A DNA stretch of 64,000 bases, from contig NZ_RJLC01000014.1 of NCBI RefSeq assembly GCF_003999375.1, positions 203,193-267,192 on the forward strand. Reading direction: 5' to 3'. The notes below the pieces were generated by a model that saw only the letters and a list, made by a program, of their open reading frames with translations, made no database searches and was not told the DNA's origin. The translations under genes and the position numbers were made by a program. Below, one piece after another: positions 54,838-63,948 of this stretch. Each line of letters starts with the position of its first letter. The stretch's first letter is position 1. This stretch comes from Pseudidiomarina mangrovi (lineage in GTDB: Bacteria; Pseudomonadota; Gammaproteobacteria; Enterobacterales; Alteromonadaceae).

Positions 54838-55717
54838 TAGCAGCCGCCCGCTTGCGGTCACGCGCCTGCCACCAGAAGCACAGGCTCATGCCGGCAATTA
54901 AATGCCAAATACCCCACCCAGCGGCAATAATTGCCATATCACCAAGGTCACTGAAAAAGGTAAAAATAATGCCCAGCCCTAAGCCGGAATTCTGTAGCCC
55001 CACCTCAAAGGTAATAGCGCGTTGATCGGCGCGGTTCAGTTGCATCAGCCGTGCTGCGGTGAACCCCAGCGTCAGTGCCAAGGCGTTGTGCGCTACCACC
55101 GCCAGCAAATACCAATTGGCATCGGCGATAAACTGCTGCCAATTGGCCGCCAGCGCTAACGCCACAAAACCAAATAGCGCCAACAACGAGCCATGCCGAA
55201 ACCACGGCTCCATGCGCACCGCCCACTGCGGCGCTATGCGGCCCACCAATAAGCCCAACGCGAGCGGCAGCGCCAGCACCAAACCTACCACCGCATACAA
55301 CTGCTCGGCTGGCACCGCGATGCTTTGCAACAATGCCGCGGTATTGGGGTTTAAACTGGCATATAACATAAAGTTGAACGGGGTTAACACCGTTGCTGCA
55401 AGGCTGGCAACAGCGGTCATACTCACCGACAGAGCGGCATTGCCGCCGGCTAAATAGGTCACGATATTGGAGAAACTGCCGCCAGGGCAGCTGGCCACTA
55501 ACAGCAAGCCGAGGGCAATCTCAGCCGGAATAGGCAGCAGCAGGGTGGCGACAAAGGTCAAAGCCGGCAACAGCAGAAATTGCGCCAGCAAACCCGTCAA
55601 CACGCCTTTGGGATAGCGCAACACCCGCTGAAAATCAGCCCAACGCAGGTTCAGCGCGATGCCGAACATCATCAGCGCCAACACCCCGTTGAGCCACAGC
55701 AAGCTGATGCTCGACAT
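54830..55717 (-). CDS. Bile acid:sodium symporter (BASS) family protein
   Basis: 295 residues with about nine to ten hydrophobic helices. The BASS hallmark GLLLVASCPGGSFSNIVTYLAGGNAALSV is split here as LLVASCPGGSFSNIVTYLAG (about 71-90), together with the later VGLQNSGLGLGIIF repeat. The family imports organic anions such as bile acids, pyruvate or pantoate with Na+. Its start overlaps the FMO stop (TAATG) and its end overlaps the epimerase start, placing it in a tightly coupled operon. Confidence 0.88.
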   Translation of the reverse strand: MSSISLLWLNGVLALMMFGIALNLRWADFQRVLRYPKGVLTGLLAQFLLLPALTFVATLLLPIPAEIALGLLLVASCPGGSFSNIVTYLAGGNAALSVSMTAVASLAATVLTPFNFMLYASLNPNTAALLQSIAVPAEQLYAVVGLVLALPLALGLLVGRIAPQWAVRMEPWFRHGSLLALFGFVALALAANWQQFIADANWYLLAVVAHNALALTLGFTAARLMQLNRADQRAITFEVGLQNSGLGLGIIFTFFSDLGDMAIIAAGWGIWHLIAGMSLCFWWQARDRKRAAANG

Positions 55718-57039
55718 TACCCAGCGCCCTGCTGCAGCGCCCGTGTTTGCTGCTGCACCGCTTTCAAATACTCGGCCTTATGCACGTAAAACGCCATACG
55801 CTCGAGCTCTAAGTAACGAATACCACCATCAATACGTTGTTGCGATTGCTGCCGTACGCGGGCAAAGAAGGCCTCGGCTTGCTGCGGACGCTGCTGCTGC
55901 GCAGCAATCACTTCGGCCACCAGTTGCGCTTGATCGTCGCGCCCCTGCCAGCCCAAGCCGGCCGCTTCCACCATGCCCAGCATGAACAAATGCGGTTGCG
56001 CAGGGTTAAAGATGTTGAGATACAGCTGCGGCGCAAAGCCCTTCCAGTTCAGCAGTTGTTGATCAATAAAGGGGTAGTGCAGCTGGTAGCCGGTGGCTTC
56101 TAAAATAATATCGTACTCAGCATGGCTACCATCGACAAACTGCGCGCCCGTGGGTAACAGCGTGTCTACCGCTGGGCGCACTTTAATATCGCCATGGCCA
56201 ATATGATGCAAGAACATCGAATTCACCACCGGGTGGGATTCGTACATGCGGTAGTCTGGCTCCGGCAAGCCATAACGACTGGGCGGCCCCGAAATTAACC
56301 GCACCAGGGTGCCATCCAGCCACTGCTTCAGTCGTGTCGGTAATTTAATTTTGCCGCCTAAGGTGTCGGTGGGCCGCCCAGCGATAAATTTTGGCAAAAA
56401 GTAGTAACCGCGGCGTACCACCATATCGACCGAACGCGCCCGATGCACGGCATCAACGGCAATATCACAACCGCTGTTGCCGCAGCCAACAATTAACACC
56501 CGTTTATCGGCAAAAATATCGGCGCTGCGGTAGCTGCTGCTATGCATCAAGGTACCGTTGAATTGGCCATTAAAATTGGCGCGTTTGGGTTGGTGTAAGG
56601 TGCCGTTGGCAATGATCACCCCAGCCGCCTGCAATTGCTTGGCCTCACCTTGTTGTTGGTAATGCACTAACCACGCATCACCTTGAGGCTCAACCCGCTC
56701 CACCCAACTGTTAAATTGATAGTGGTCATAGAGACCAAAATGGCGGGCAAAATCTTGGAAATAGCGTTTCAGCTGATCGTGACGCGGGTAATCCGCCACC
56801 TCGTCGGCCATGGGGAAATCGCTGAACTCGGTCATGCGTTTTGATGAAATCAGATGCGCCGATTGATACATGGTGCTGGTGGCCGAATCGATGTCCCATA
56901 AGCCGCCCACATCGCTATGGGCTTCAAGCCCAATCACTGCAATACCACGCTCAGTTAACCGCCGCACCGCGCACAAACCCGATGGCCCAGCGCCTATCAC
57001 CACATAAGGCAATTGCTGACTCATTGCGTCACTACCCAT
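55717..57039 (-). CDS. Flavin-containing monooxygenase
   Basis: 440 residues from the ATG at 57039, which has AGGA 8 bases upstream; the ATG at 57024 is possible. FAD-binding VIGAGPSGLCAVRRL, the FMO fingerprint FNGTLMHSSSYR, NADPH-binding VGCGNSGCDIAVD, and the ATGY motif (LEATGYQLHYPF). It oxygenates soft nucleophiles or, in Baeyer-Villiger relatives, ketones. First gene of the FMO-BASS-epimerase-SDR unit, possibly a small catabolic pathway for an imported ketone, sterol or terpenoid; this is conjecture. Confidence 0.88.
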   Translation of the reverse strand: MGSDAMSQQLPYVVIGAGPSGLCAVRRLTERGIAVIGLEAHSDVGGLWDIDSATSTMYQSAHLISSKRMTEFSDFPMADEVADYPRHDQLKRYFQDFARHFGLYDHYQFNSWVERVEPQGDAWLVHYQQQGEAKQLQAAGVIIANGTLHQPKRANFNGQFNGTLMHSSSYRSADIFADKRVLIVGCGNSGCDIAVDAVHRARSVDMVVRRGYYFLPKFIAGRPTDTLGGKIKLPTRLKQWLDGTLVRLISGPPSRYGLPEPDYRMYESHPVVNSMFLHHIGHGDIKVRPAVDTLLPTGAQFVDGSHAEYDIILEATGYQLHYPFIDQQLLNWKGFAPQLYLNIFNPAQPHLFMLGMVEAAGLGWQGRDDQAQLVAEVIAAQQQRPQQAEAFFARVRQQSQQRIDGGIRYLELERMAFYVHKAEYLKAVQQQTRALQQGAG

Positions 57040-57053
57040 CACCACATTCCTGG

Positions 57054-58145
57054 TTAGTTTAATCGAATTAACCTGCCCTCGGGGCTGTCGGTAAGCACGT
57101 AGACATGACCATCGTGCCCAACATGAACCGCGCGAAAACGCTGGTCTAAATCAGTAAGTAACTGCTCACTTAGCTCTAACAGCCCGTTATTGTATGAAAA
57201 CCGTTGTAGCCGTTTCCCGGCTAAGTGAGCCACCAATAAATCACCCTGCCAATCAGGGTGCTTGTCACCGTAATACACCGCTAAACCAGCCGGCGCTAAC
57301 GACGGTGTCCACACCCATAACGGAATATCGATACCGGGCAATTCTTGAAATGGTGACACTTTAGCGCCGGTGTAATCAATGCCATAAGTGACCATAGGCC
57401 AGCCGTAATTGCGGCCTTTTTCGAGCTGATTGATTTCATCGCCGCCTTTTGGCCCATGTTCATGTTGCCAAATAATTTGTCGCTCGCGGTCGTAAGCTAG
57501 CCCTTGCACATTGCGGTGGCCATAGCTAAAGGTAGCAGGCGCCTCGGTGTGGGTGTAGGGGTTATCGGCCGGAATGCTGCCATCACGGTTGATGCGTACC
57601 ACTTTGCCCAAGTGGCTATTGAGGTTTTGCGCCTGCTCACGGTAGTCAAAGCCATCGCCTAAACTCAGTAACAAGGTGCCGTCTGCCCACCACGTCATGC
57701 GCGCACCATAATGCGCTGAGCCCTTTTTATCAGGCGTAGCACGGAAAATTTGTTGTACCTGCTGCAACTGATACGGCGGCTGTGCCGATAACTGGGCGCG
57801 GCTTACACACGTGGCGTTGGCATCAGCGGTACCACAGGCATAGCTCAAAAACAGCTCGCGACTACTGCTAAAGTCAGTGCTTAATAGCACCTCAAATAAG
57901 CCGGCTTGAGCATCTACAAACAAACTATCGAGCTGCTGTTCGACGGTACTTTTTTGCCCATCGGGCGCCACATAAACCAGTTGCCCACTACGCTCCGTCA
58001 CTAACCAGCCGGTATCCGGTAATTGCGCAACCGACCAAGGAAAATGCAAACCCTCGGCGATGGTTTCAAAGCGCTCATCAGCTTGCGCTACGGGAGCCAA
58101 CAGCAACAGGCCTGTCAGCGCTGCTAGACAATGATGCAATTTCAT
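57054..58145 (-). CDS. PQQ-dependent aldose sugar dehydrogenase (YliI/Asd-like)
   Basis: 363 residues with signal peptide (MKLHHCLAALTGLLLLAPVAQA). Beta-propeller of the glucose/sorbosone dehydrogenase family: HFPWSVAQLPDTGWLVTERSG, GAR-type loop AHYGARMTWWADGTLLLSLG, HRNVQGLAYDRE, WQHEHGPKGGDEINQLE, and GRNYGWPMVTYG. It oxidises soluble aldoses in the periplasm with PQQ. No pqq genes are in the window. Its ATG overlaps the stop of the small membrane protein before it. Confidence 0.9.
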   Translation of the reverse strand: MKLHHCLAALTGLLLLAPVAQADERFETIAEGLHFPWSVAQLPDTGWLVTERSGQLVYVAPDGQKSTVEQQLDSLFVDAQAGLFEVLLSTDFSSSRELFLSYACGTADANATCVSRAQLSAQPPYQLQQVQQIFRATPDKKGSAHYGARMTWWADGTLLLSLGDGFDYREQAQNLNSHLGKVVRINRDGSIPADNPYTHTEAPATFSYGHRNVQGLAYDRERQIIWQHEHGPKGGDEINQLEKGRNYGWPMVTYGIDYTGAKVSPFQELPGIDIPLWVWTPSLAPAGLAVYYGDKHPDWQGDLLVAHLAGKRLQRFSYNNGLLELSEQLLTDLDQRFRAVHVGHDGHVYVLTDSPEGRLIRLN

Positions 58146-58615
58146 CAGGCGTGCTCCTGCAATTCAACCGCGGTGGGGTGCCAAAGGCGATGGAAGACCC
58201 AGCCCGCTAAGCCACCGCAGCTGCTAAGCAGAATAAAACCCAGCGCAGTGCGGTTAGCGGCTATCAAGGTAGGCATGGGCGCTAAATAATCAATGATGGT
58301 AAAAGCGATCATCAGGCCAATCACCCCAGCAGCTATAAACCAGCGCCGCTCGTGGCGCGGTTGTCCGCGGCCAAGCCAATAGGCTACAGGCAGCGCCAGC
58401 ACTAAGGTCAGGGACAGAAACACCGCCATGGTGGGGGAGAAATGTAAGACATCGTGATACATGGTGGCGATGCGGGCATCCATATCAATCTCAACCGACA
58501 GCGCGGTAAGCGCGGCTAAATTAAATTGGGTTTGGATCACGCTGGCAGTGATGGCGGCAGCCGTCACTGCCACCATGAACGCGATAATAATTCGCACAAT
58601 ACTGAATTGACGCAT
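58145..58615 (-). CDS. Small four-helix membrane protein
   Basis: 156 residues with four hydrophobic segments (about 7-27, 61-80, 93-111 and 121-143) linked by short polar loops; no recognised family. It overlaps the following sugar dehydrogenase by 1 base, so both are made from one message. A cytochrome b561-like or quinone-linked role near a PQQ enzyme is conceivable, but no haem ligands pattern is evident. Confidence 0.7.
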   Translation of the reverse strand: MRQFSIVRIIIAFMVAVTAAAITASVIQTQFNLAALTALSVEIDMDARIATMYHDVLHFSPTMAVFLSLTLVLALPVAYWLGRGQPRHERRWFIAAGVIGLMIAFTIIDYLAPMPTLIAANRTALGFILLSSCGGLAGWVFHRLWHPTAVELQEHA

Positions 58616-58657
58616 AAAAACAGTCCTTCGCTAACAGATGAAATTAGCTTAGCACTG

Positions 58658-59176
58658 TCACCATTGCACCGCTAACCAATTATCATCACGGCTAAAGGTC
58701 ACGCTTTGCAGGGCATCACTGAAGCCCTCCACGTTGACCAAATTGCGCTGTGACGACCAGATTTCTTGCAACACCGGTTGGCGTATCATAAAGCCGGTTA
58801 AATCACCGGGGCGAGCCACCTCTTGATAAACCCAAAAATCGCGTCCATCAATCTGAAAGCCAACCAACTGCAGCGCCAGCGAGTCACCAGAGAGCGGCGC
58901 CAGCTCAAATTGGCTGGCGGCGTAGTCGGCAAATTGCTGCTGAGTTACGGCATTGCTGTGAATGTCCGCCTTGGCATCAAACAACTGCTTCACGGCATGC
59001 TCGGCATCATGCAAAAAGAACCGATGCATGACTTCAATGTTACCGCTGCGCGGGTTGTACGCCACGGTCGTTGAGGCGGTATGTAATTGATGCGCCCAAG
59101 CACTACTGAGCATGCTGCTGACAACCGTCAGCAGCACCACCATAGCCTTCGCTAAAGCGAACCCAGTACGCACCAT
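58658..59176 (-). CDS. DUF6702-like exported protein
   Basis: 172 residues with a signal peptide (to about SSAWA, residue 28). Mature part is a single beta-sandwich-like domain (HQLHTASTTVAYNPRSGNIEVMHRFF, early segment) that matches the DUF6702 family often found beside M1-type peptidases. Its ATG overlaps the stop of the peptidase gene by one base (TAATG in the minus reading), so it is co-translated. Function unknown. Confidence 0.78.
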   Translation of the reverse strand: MVRTGFALAKAMVVLLTVVSSMLSSAWAHQLHTASTTVAYNPRSGNIEVMHRFFLHDAEHAVKQLFDAKADIHSNAVTQQQFADYAASQFELAPLSGDSLALQLVGFQIDGRDFWVYQEVARPGDLTGFMIRQPVLQEIWSSQRNLVNVEGFSDALQSVTFSRDDNWLAVQW

Positions 59177-61650
59177 TAACGTTCTACCTCGGGCTCAGTC
59201 TTCTTGCTGTCCGTCTTCTTGCTGTCCGTCTTTAATTCTGTTTTCGCCTCTTGCATCAGGTCGCGAGAAATATGATCACGACCACGCTGTGACTTAAACG
59301 CTTCAATACGTGATTCAATCATTCGCCGTGGATAGTAGTTATTGCTGATATCCACATCGGCTGTTTCCCAATTTGGGTCCACCGCGAACTCTTGTACCGG
59401 CTTATCGGTAATAATCAATTTGCTCACCGATTTTGCGTTACGACGCCAAATTTCAGCTGGAATGTTAAGCATTTCGGTGCTGCCGTCGGCATAAGTGGTG
59501 TGCAACAGAATCGGCATCACCAAGCCGCCAATATTATCGAAATCCAGCACATAATAATGCTTGTCTTCGGTAACCGCGCGCTCAAATACCCGCCGCTCCC
59601 ATGGCTCTAACTTGGCCAAAAAGCTTTGATACTCGTTGCGCTGCTTATTGGTGACGGTGAACTGATCGTTGTCGTCATGGAAATCACGAATCTCTGGGTT
59701 CAGTTCTACCCAAGTTTTGCGTGCTTCTTCAGCGTTACGTTGCACAAATAGTGAGGTGGGTTTGTTCTGCTCTTCATCGCGACGGCGCTGCCAATCGATA
59801 TCTGGATCTTGAGTATCGAGGCGCAGCTTGTACACGCGCTCTAAGCTGATATCAACGTGGTCGGTCGAGTAAAACCAGCCGCGCCAGAACCAATCCAAGT
59901 CAACCCCTGAGGCTTCTTCCATGGTGCGGAAGAAGTCGGCCGGCGTTGGTCGTTTAAAGGCCCAGCGCTGGGCATATTCTTTAAAGGCATAATCAAATAA
60001 TTCACGGCCCATCACCACTTCGCGCAAAATATTCAGCGCTGCAGCCGGCTTGGTATAGGCATTCGGCCCAAGATTAAGCACGCTATCCGACTGGGTCATA
60101 ATGGGTACTTGGTTGGTCGATTTCATGTAATCGATAATCGACCGCGGCTCAACGCCCCACGGAATCGATGGATCCCATTCACGCCCCGCCACGCCATCTA
60201 AAAAGCTGTTGAGGCCTTCATCCATCCAGGTCCATTGACGCTCATCAGAATTGACGATCATGGGGAAATAAATGTGACCAATCTCATGAATCACCACGCC
60301 AATTAAAAAGCGTTTTTCAGCCAATGAATAGGTGCGCGTACCGTCATCTTGTAACACCGTGCGCGGGCCATTGAAGGTGATCATTGGGTATTCCATTCCA
60401 CCCACGGGACCGTTCACTGACTGTGATGTTGGGTAGGGGTAATCAAACGAGAAGCGTGAATACACCTCCATGGTGTGAATCACCGACGCAGTGCTGTATT
60501 TTTCCCACAGCTCGCCACCCTCTTTCGGGTAAAACGACATGGCCATCACCAACGGTTGTACTTTACCGCCCTGCTGATAACCCTGCGCATCCCAAATAAA
60601 TTTGCGCGATGACGCCCAGGCAAAATCACGCACGTTTTCGGCTTTAAAGCGCCATACTTTGCGCTCATCGGTACCTTCTTTCTCGTTGTCGAGGGCTTCT
60701 TCTGGGGTCACCACAAACACTGGTTTGTCGGCCTTCTCCGCTTGCTTTAAGCGCTCGCGCTGCTGCTTAGTCAGCACTTGTTGTGGGTTTTGTAGCACCC
60801 CAGTTGCCGAAACAATATGATCTGCCGGCACATCAATGGCGACTTCAAACTCACCAAACTCCATGGTGAACTCGCCTCGACCTAAGAATTCTTTGTTCGT
60901 CCAGCCTTCATAATCGGTAAATGCGGCCACCCGCGGGTACCACTGCGCTAACAAGAAGATATCGTTGCCGCCTTGGCGCGCATCGTCAGCAAAGTGCTCG
61001 TAGCCTGAACGGGCATTGACGGTATCTTCTTCGACCATGTTAAAGGCAAAATCAATATCGAATTCAAACTGTTGACCAGGCTTCAGTGGCCGTGGCAAAT
61101 CAATACGCAGATTGGTGCCCACAACGATAAATTCCAGCGCCTTATCATTGCCATCAACAATCTTATTGATACTAAAACCGAGTTCGTTATCCGCCATAAA
61201 TTGCTGACGACGCAGCTGATTCAGCGACAAGCGGGCTGGTTTATCAATGCCGCCTAGGTTCACGCTAGGTTTGCTATCAAAGGTTGCGGTTAACTCAGCC
61301 ATGGAATCATCTTTGAAAATATTCTGGTCGAGCTGAATCCAAATATATTTCAAGGTATGCGGCGAATTGTTGGTGTAACGAATTTCCTCGTACGCCTCTA
61401 TGCGGCGACGCTGCTCATCAAGGCGCACGTTAATGCTGTAGTCGGCACGTTGTTGCCAATATTTCTCGCCAGGTTCACCGGTGGCGGCACGATACACGTT
61501 TGGGGTCGGCAAGCTCTCATCAAGCTGGCGGAATTTATCGACATAGGAGCCTTTGGTCTGGCTAATAGCGCTGGCCGCAGCGGCCTGCAGTGTCATCCCT
61601 GAAAGTAGAGCGAGGCCCACTAGGGCAAGCGCCAATTGCTGCTTTTGCAT
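59176..61650 (-). CDS. M1 family zinc metallopeptidase
   Basis: 824 residues with signal peptide (MQKQQLALALVGLALLSGMTLQ). Zinc-binding HEIGH (455-459) and distal Glu478 (WTWMDEGLN, 18 residues after) define a gluzincin; GGMEYP at 418-423 stands for the GxMEN exopeptidase loop, with Tyr in place of Asn. It is a large periplasmic or surface aminopeptidase-type protein. The charged C-terminus includes a short DSKKT repeat encoded by a 15-bp tandem duplication. Confidence 0.88.
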   Translation of the reverse strand: MQKQQLALALVGLALLSGMTLQAAAASAISQTKGSYVDKFRQLDESLPTPNVYRAATGEPGEKYWQQRADYSINVRLDEQRRRIEAYEEIRYTNNSPHTLKYIWIQLDQNIFKDDSMAELTATFDSKPSVNLGGIDKPARLSLNQLRRQQFMADNELGFSINKIVDGNDKALEFIVVGTNLRIDLPRPLKPGQQFEFDIDFAFNMVEEDTVNARSGYEHFADDARQGGNDIFLLAQWYPRVAAFTDYEGWTNKEFLGRGEFTMEFGEFEVAIDVPADHIVSATGVLQNPQQVLTKQQRERLKQAEKADKPVFVVTPEEALDNEKEGTDERKVWRFKAENVRDFAWASSRKFIWDAQGYQQGGKVQPLVMAMSFYPKEGGELWEKYSTASVIHTMEVYSRFSFDYPYPTSQSVNGPVGGMEYPMITFNGPRTVLQDDGTRTYSLAEKRFLIGVVIHEIGHIYFPMIVNSDERQWTWMDEGLNSFLDGVAGREWDPSIPWGVEPRSIIDYMKSTNQVPIMTQSDSVLNLGPNAYTKPAAALNILREVVMGRELFDYAFKEYAQRWAFKRPTPADFFRTMEEASGVDLDWFWRGWFYSTDHVDISLERVYKLRLDTQDPDIDWQRRRDEEQNKPTSLFVQRNAEEARKTWVELNPEIRDFHDDNDQFTVTNKQRNEYQSFLAKLEPWERRVFERAVTEDKHYYVLDFDNIGGLVMPILLHTTYADGSTEMLNIPAEIWRRNAKSVSKLIITDKPVQEFAVDPNWETADVDISNNYYPRRMIESRIEAFKSQRGRDHISRDLMQEAKTELKTDSKKTDSKKTEPEVER
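59198..59227 (-). repeat. 15-bp tandem repeat at the end of the M1 peptidase gene
   Basis: Two exact copies of GTCTTCTTGCTGTCC (plus-strand sense) followed by a partial third copy encode KTDSK/KTDSK in the C-terminal tail. The unit is a multiple of three, so copy-number changes keep the frame. Confidence 0.75.
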
Positions 61651-61802
61651 GATGTAACCTTGGTTGGTAAAAAAATAGGCTCGAATCTAGCAATATTCTG
61701 CTCAGCTGACCAATCAACTAGTCGCAAAAACTTTCCATTTGTCGCAAACCTTTAGTTGGCATAAAGTAGAGCTATAACAGGAAGTTCCAGGGACGCTTTA
61801 CC

Positions 61803-63167
61803 ATGTCGGAATTGAAATACGGGGCATTAATTGGGGTTTGGATTGCCGCTTGGCACTTAGCCGGCGTGATGGAGTACGCGCCATATACCAGCTTATGGTA
61901 TCTGCCTGCCGGTATATCCATGGCGGCTTTTATTGTGCTTGGTAAACGTGCTTTATTACCTATTTTTATTGCCGCGTCACTCATAGACCCAGAATTACTG
62001 AATGCGATAACCAGTGACTACGATGCCGCTCATCTGTTCACTGGCATGTTGTTTGGCCTCGTTCACACCTGCTCCTACGCGCTCGGTGGCCATTTTGCCC
62101 GGCACTATTTTATTCGCCTAGGGCACGGTGAGTTCCCCCGCAAAACCATCATCTTACTGCTCGCTTTCTCTTTGAGTAGCGGCCTTGCCGCTCTTGCCGG
62201 CGTTTCGGTATTGCAGTTTACCGGCGGCCCCATGTTATATACCCCCTTTGAGGGCATGATTACCTGGTGGTTAGGGGATCTGATTGGTTGTCTGGTGGTT
62301 ACACCGTTGGCGGTTATTGTGCTTTATCGCGCTTGGCCGCAATTTAGCCCGCCACTTCATGCTTTTGTCAGCCTGGCCCACCCTGAGCGCAGTGATATGC
62401 TGCGTTTCATCAGTAAGGTATTAGTCGTCTGTGCTTTCGTGACCCTTATCATGGGCGCTAACGCGATATTACCGCTCTCAGAAATTCCTTATTTAATGTT
62501 TTTTTTAGGCATACCGCTGATTTGGATTATTTACACTGAACATCCTTATCATGCTGCCATGACATTACTAATCATTAGTGTGCTGATGGTCATTGGCCTG
62601 CGCCTGTTAGATTTGCACAACGCTGCGGTGATCTATCAATTTGCGCTCTGTGTGACCGCCGTGAACGCCTACTTAGCCATGGCAGTACCGCGTTTAATGC
62701 AGCAAAATCAATTACTCAGTGAAGTAACCATGACCGACACTTTAACCGGACTTGCCAGCCAAGCCCAGCTAGTCGCACTGACCCATTTATTACTCCAACA
62801 ACCTACTCGAAGTGGCCAACACCATACCTTGCTTCGTATCACCCTAGATAACATTCAAATCATCAATGATACCTACGGTCGCGCTGTGGGCGATCAGGTA
62901 CTTATAGCTACCGCTGAGGCGCTCAGAGCAGTCATTCCAAGCGGCTCTCTACTCGCCCGAGCCGATTCAGAAGCGTTTCTGTTGGTGCTCCCCAACACCA
63001 CGGAAGAACAAGCTAAAGGATTAATTCCAACGCTAAAACGAAATTTACCTGAAGTTCCTCATCGTGGCTTCGTAGTGCCCATCCGTAGTAGTTTTATGCC
63101 CGTTCAAGTAGACTCTCAGCAAGCTTTTGATCGCACGTTACAGCGTGTTTTATCCGAACAACTATAG
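61803..63167 (+). CDS. MASE1-sensor protein with degenerate GGDEF domain
   Basis: 454 residues. Eight or so membrane helices (about 5-300) match MASE1, a sensory membrane domain. After TDTLTGLASQAQL comes a GGDEF-fold domain in which the signature that should read (R)xGGDEF is RADSEAF (about 391-397), so GTP binding and c-di-GMP synthesis should be lost; the preceding DNIQIINDTYGRAVGDQVL is retained. It could act as a pseudo-enzyme sensor. It ends 10 bases before mioC and probably shares its transcript, running towards oriC. Confidence 0.82.
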   Translation: MSELKYGALIGVWIAAWHLAGVMEYAPYTSLWYLPAGISMAAFIVLGKRALLPIFIAASLIDPELLNAITSDYDAAHLFTGMLFGLVHTCSYALGGHFARHYFIRLGHGEFPRKTIILLLAFSLSSGLAALAGVSVLQFTGGPMLYTPFEGMITWWLGDLIGCLVVTPLAVIVLYRAWPQFSPPLHAFVSLAHPERSDMLRFISKVLVVCAFVTLIMGANAILPLSEIPYLMFFLGIPLIWIIYTEHPYHAAMTLLIISVLMVIGLRLLDLHNAAVIYQFALCVTAVNAYLAMAVPRLMQQNQLLSEVTMTDTLTGLASQAQLVALTHLLLQQPTRSGQHHTLLRITLDNIQIINDTYGRAVGDQVLIATAEALRAVIPSGSLLARADSEAFLLVLPNTTEEQAKGLIPTLKRNLPEVPHRGFVVPIRSSFMPVQVDSQQAFDRTLQRVLSEQL

Positions 63168-63177
63168 CGACCACACC

Positions 63178-63621
63178 ATGTCACACATTGATATTTTAGT
63201 AGCTACTACCTCAGGCAATACCGAGTACTTGGCCGACCAACTAAGTGACCAGCTGATTGCTGCGGGGCATACTACAGAATTACATTACGAACCGGATTAT
63301 CAGCAATTAATGACCGGCGACCCAGCCATTTGGTTGTGCTGTATTGCCAGCCATGGTGCTGGCGATTATGCCGATTCAATGCTCGATTTTGCTGAACAAC
63401 TCAGTGCCCAACAACCGCATTTACCATTACTTCGATATGCCGTGATTGCCGTGGGTGATAGTAACTACGACACCTACTGTGCGGCGGGTCGCGATTGTGA
63501 CGAGCGCTTGCAACAAGCTGGGGCGACGCGGTTAGTCAGCCGCCTCGAAATCGATATGGCTACGGATGATCCAGAACAAAAAAGTACCGACTGGCTACGA
63601 TCATTCATCGCCGCATTGTGA
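63178..63621 (+). CDS. mioC: Flavodoxin-like protein MioC
   Basis: 147 residues from the ATG at 63178. Flavodoxin fold with FMN-phosphate loop ATTSGNTEYLAD, CCIASHGAGDYADS and GDSNYDTYCAAGR. MioC is an FMN electron carrier implicated in biotin synthase reduction and lies beside the origin in E. coli too, where its transcription towards oriC influences initiation. The stop codon overlaps the first DnaA box. Confidence 0.93.
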   Translation: MSHIDILVATTSGNTEYLADQLSDQLIAAGHTTELHYEPDYQQLMTGDPAIWLCCIASHGAGDYADSMLDFAEQLSAQQPHLPLLRYAVIAVGDSNYDTYCAAGRDCDERLQQAGATRLVSRLEIDMATDDPEQKSTDWLRSFIAAL

Positions 63622-63948
63622 ATAACATCGGTATAACCGTGCTTAAGGTCTGTAACTAACGCGTGGATAACGGTGTGCATAACTAGCATTGTGGATAACC
63701 CACGATCTTATCCACCGGATGATCACCGCTAGGATCGCTGGTTACCCACACCCTACCGGATCGTTGTGATCCTTGTCTGAATTGAGCTCGGCGAGGTTAT
63801 CCACAACAACAACCTGGCTAGTAGTAAGAGAAGTAGAAGATCAAAAGAAAAAGATCTAAGTTCTTTTTTTTGTCTAAAATATACCCGTTCCGATCCAATC
63901 CAATTCGCGCTAAAATAGCCGGCTATATTTTTTAAGGATCAGCGCATC
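63617..63948 (+). other. oriC: Chromosomal replication origin oriC
   Basis: Located between mioC and mnmG as in E. coli. Consensus DnaA boxes (TTATNCACA or its complement): 63617-63625 TGTGAATAA, 63674-63682 TGTGCATAA, 63690-63698 TGTGGATAA and 63797-63805 TTATCCACA. One-base variants: CGTGGATAA at 63662, TTATCCACC at 63708 and TTACCCACA at 63742. Nine GATC sites (63704, 63721, 63733, 63759, 63768, 63839, 63853, 63892 and 63937) match Dam/SeqA-controlled origins. The AT-rich part 63836-63885, with AAGATCTAAG and an eight-T run, adjoins mnmG as the duplex unwinding element does in E. coli. Confidence 0.92.
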
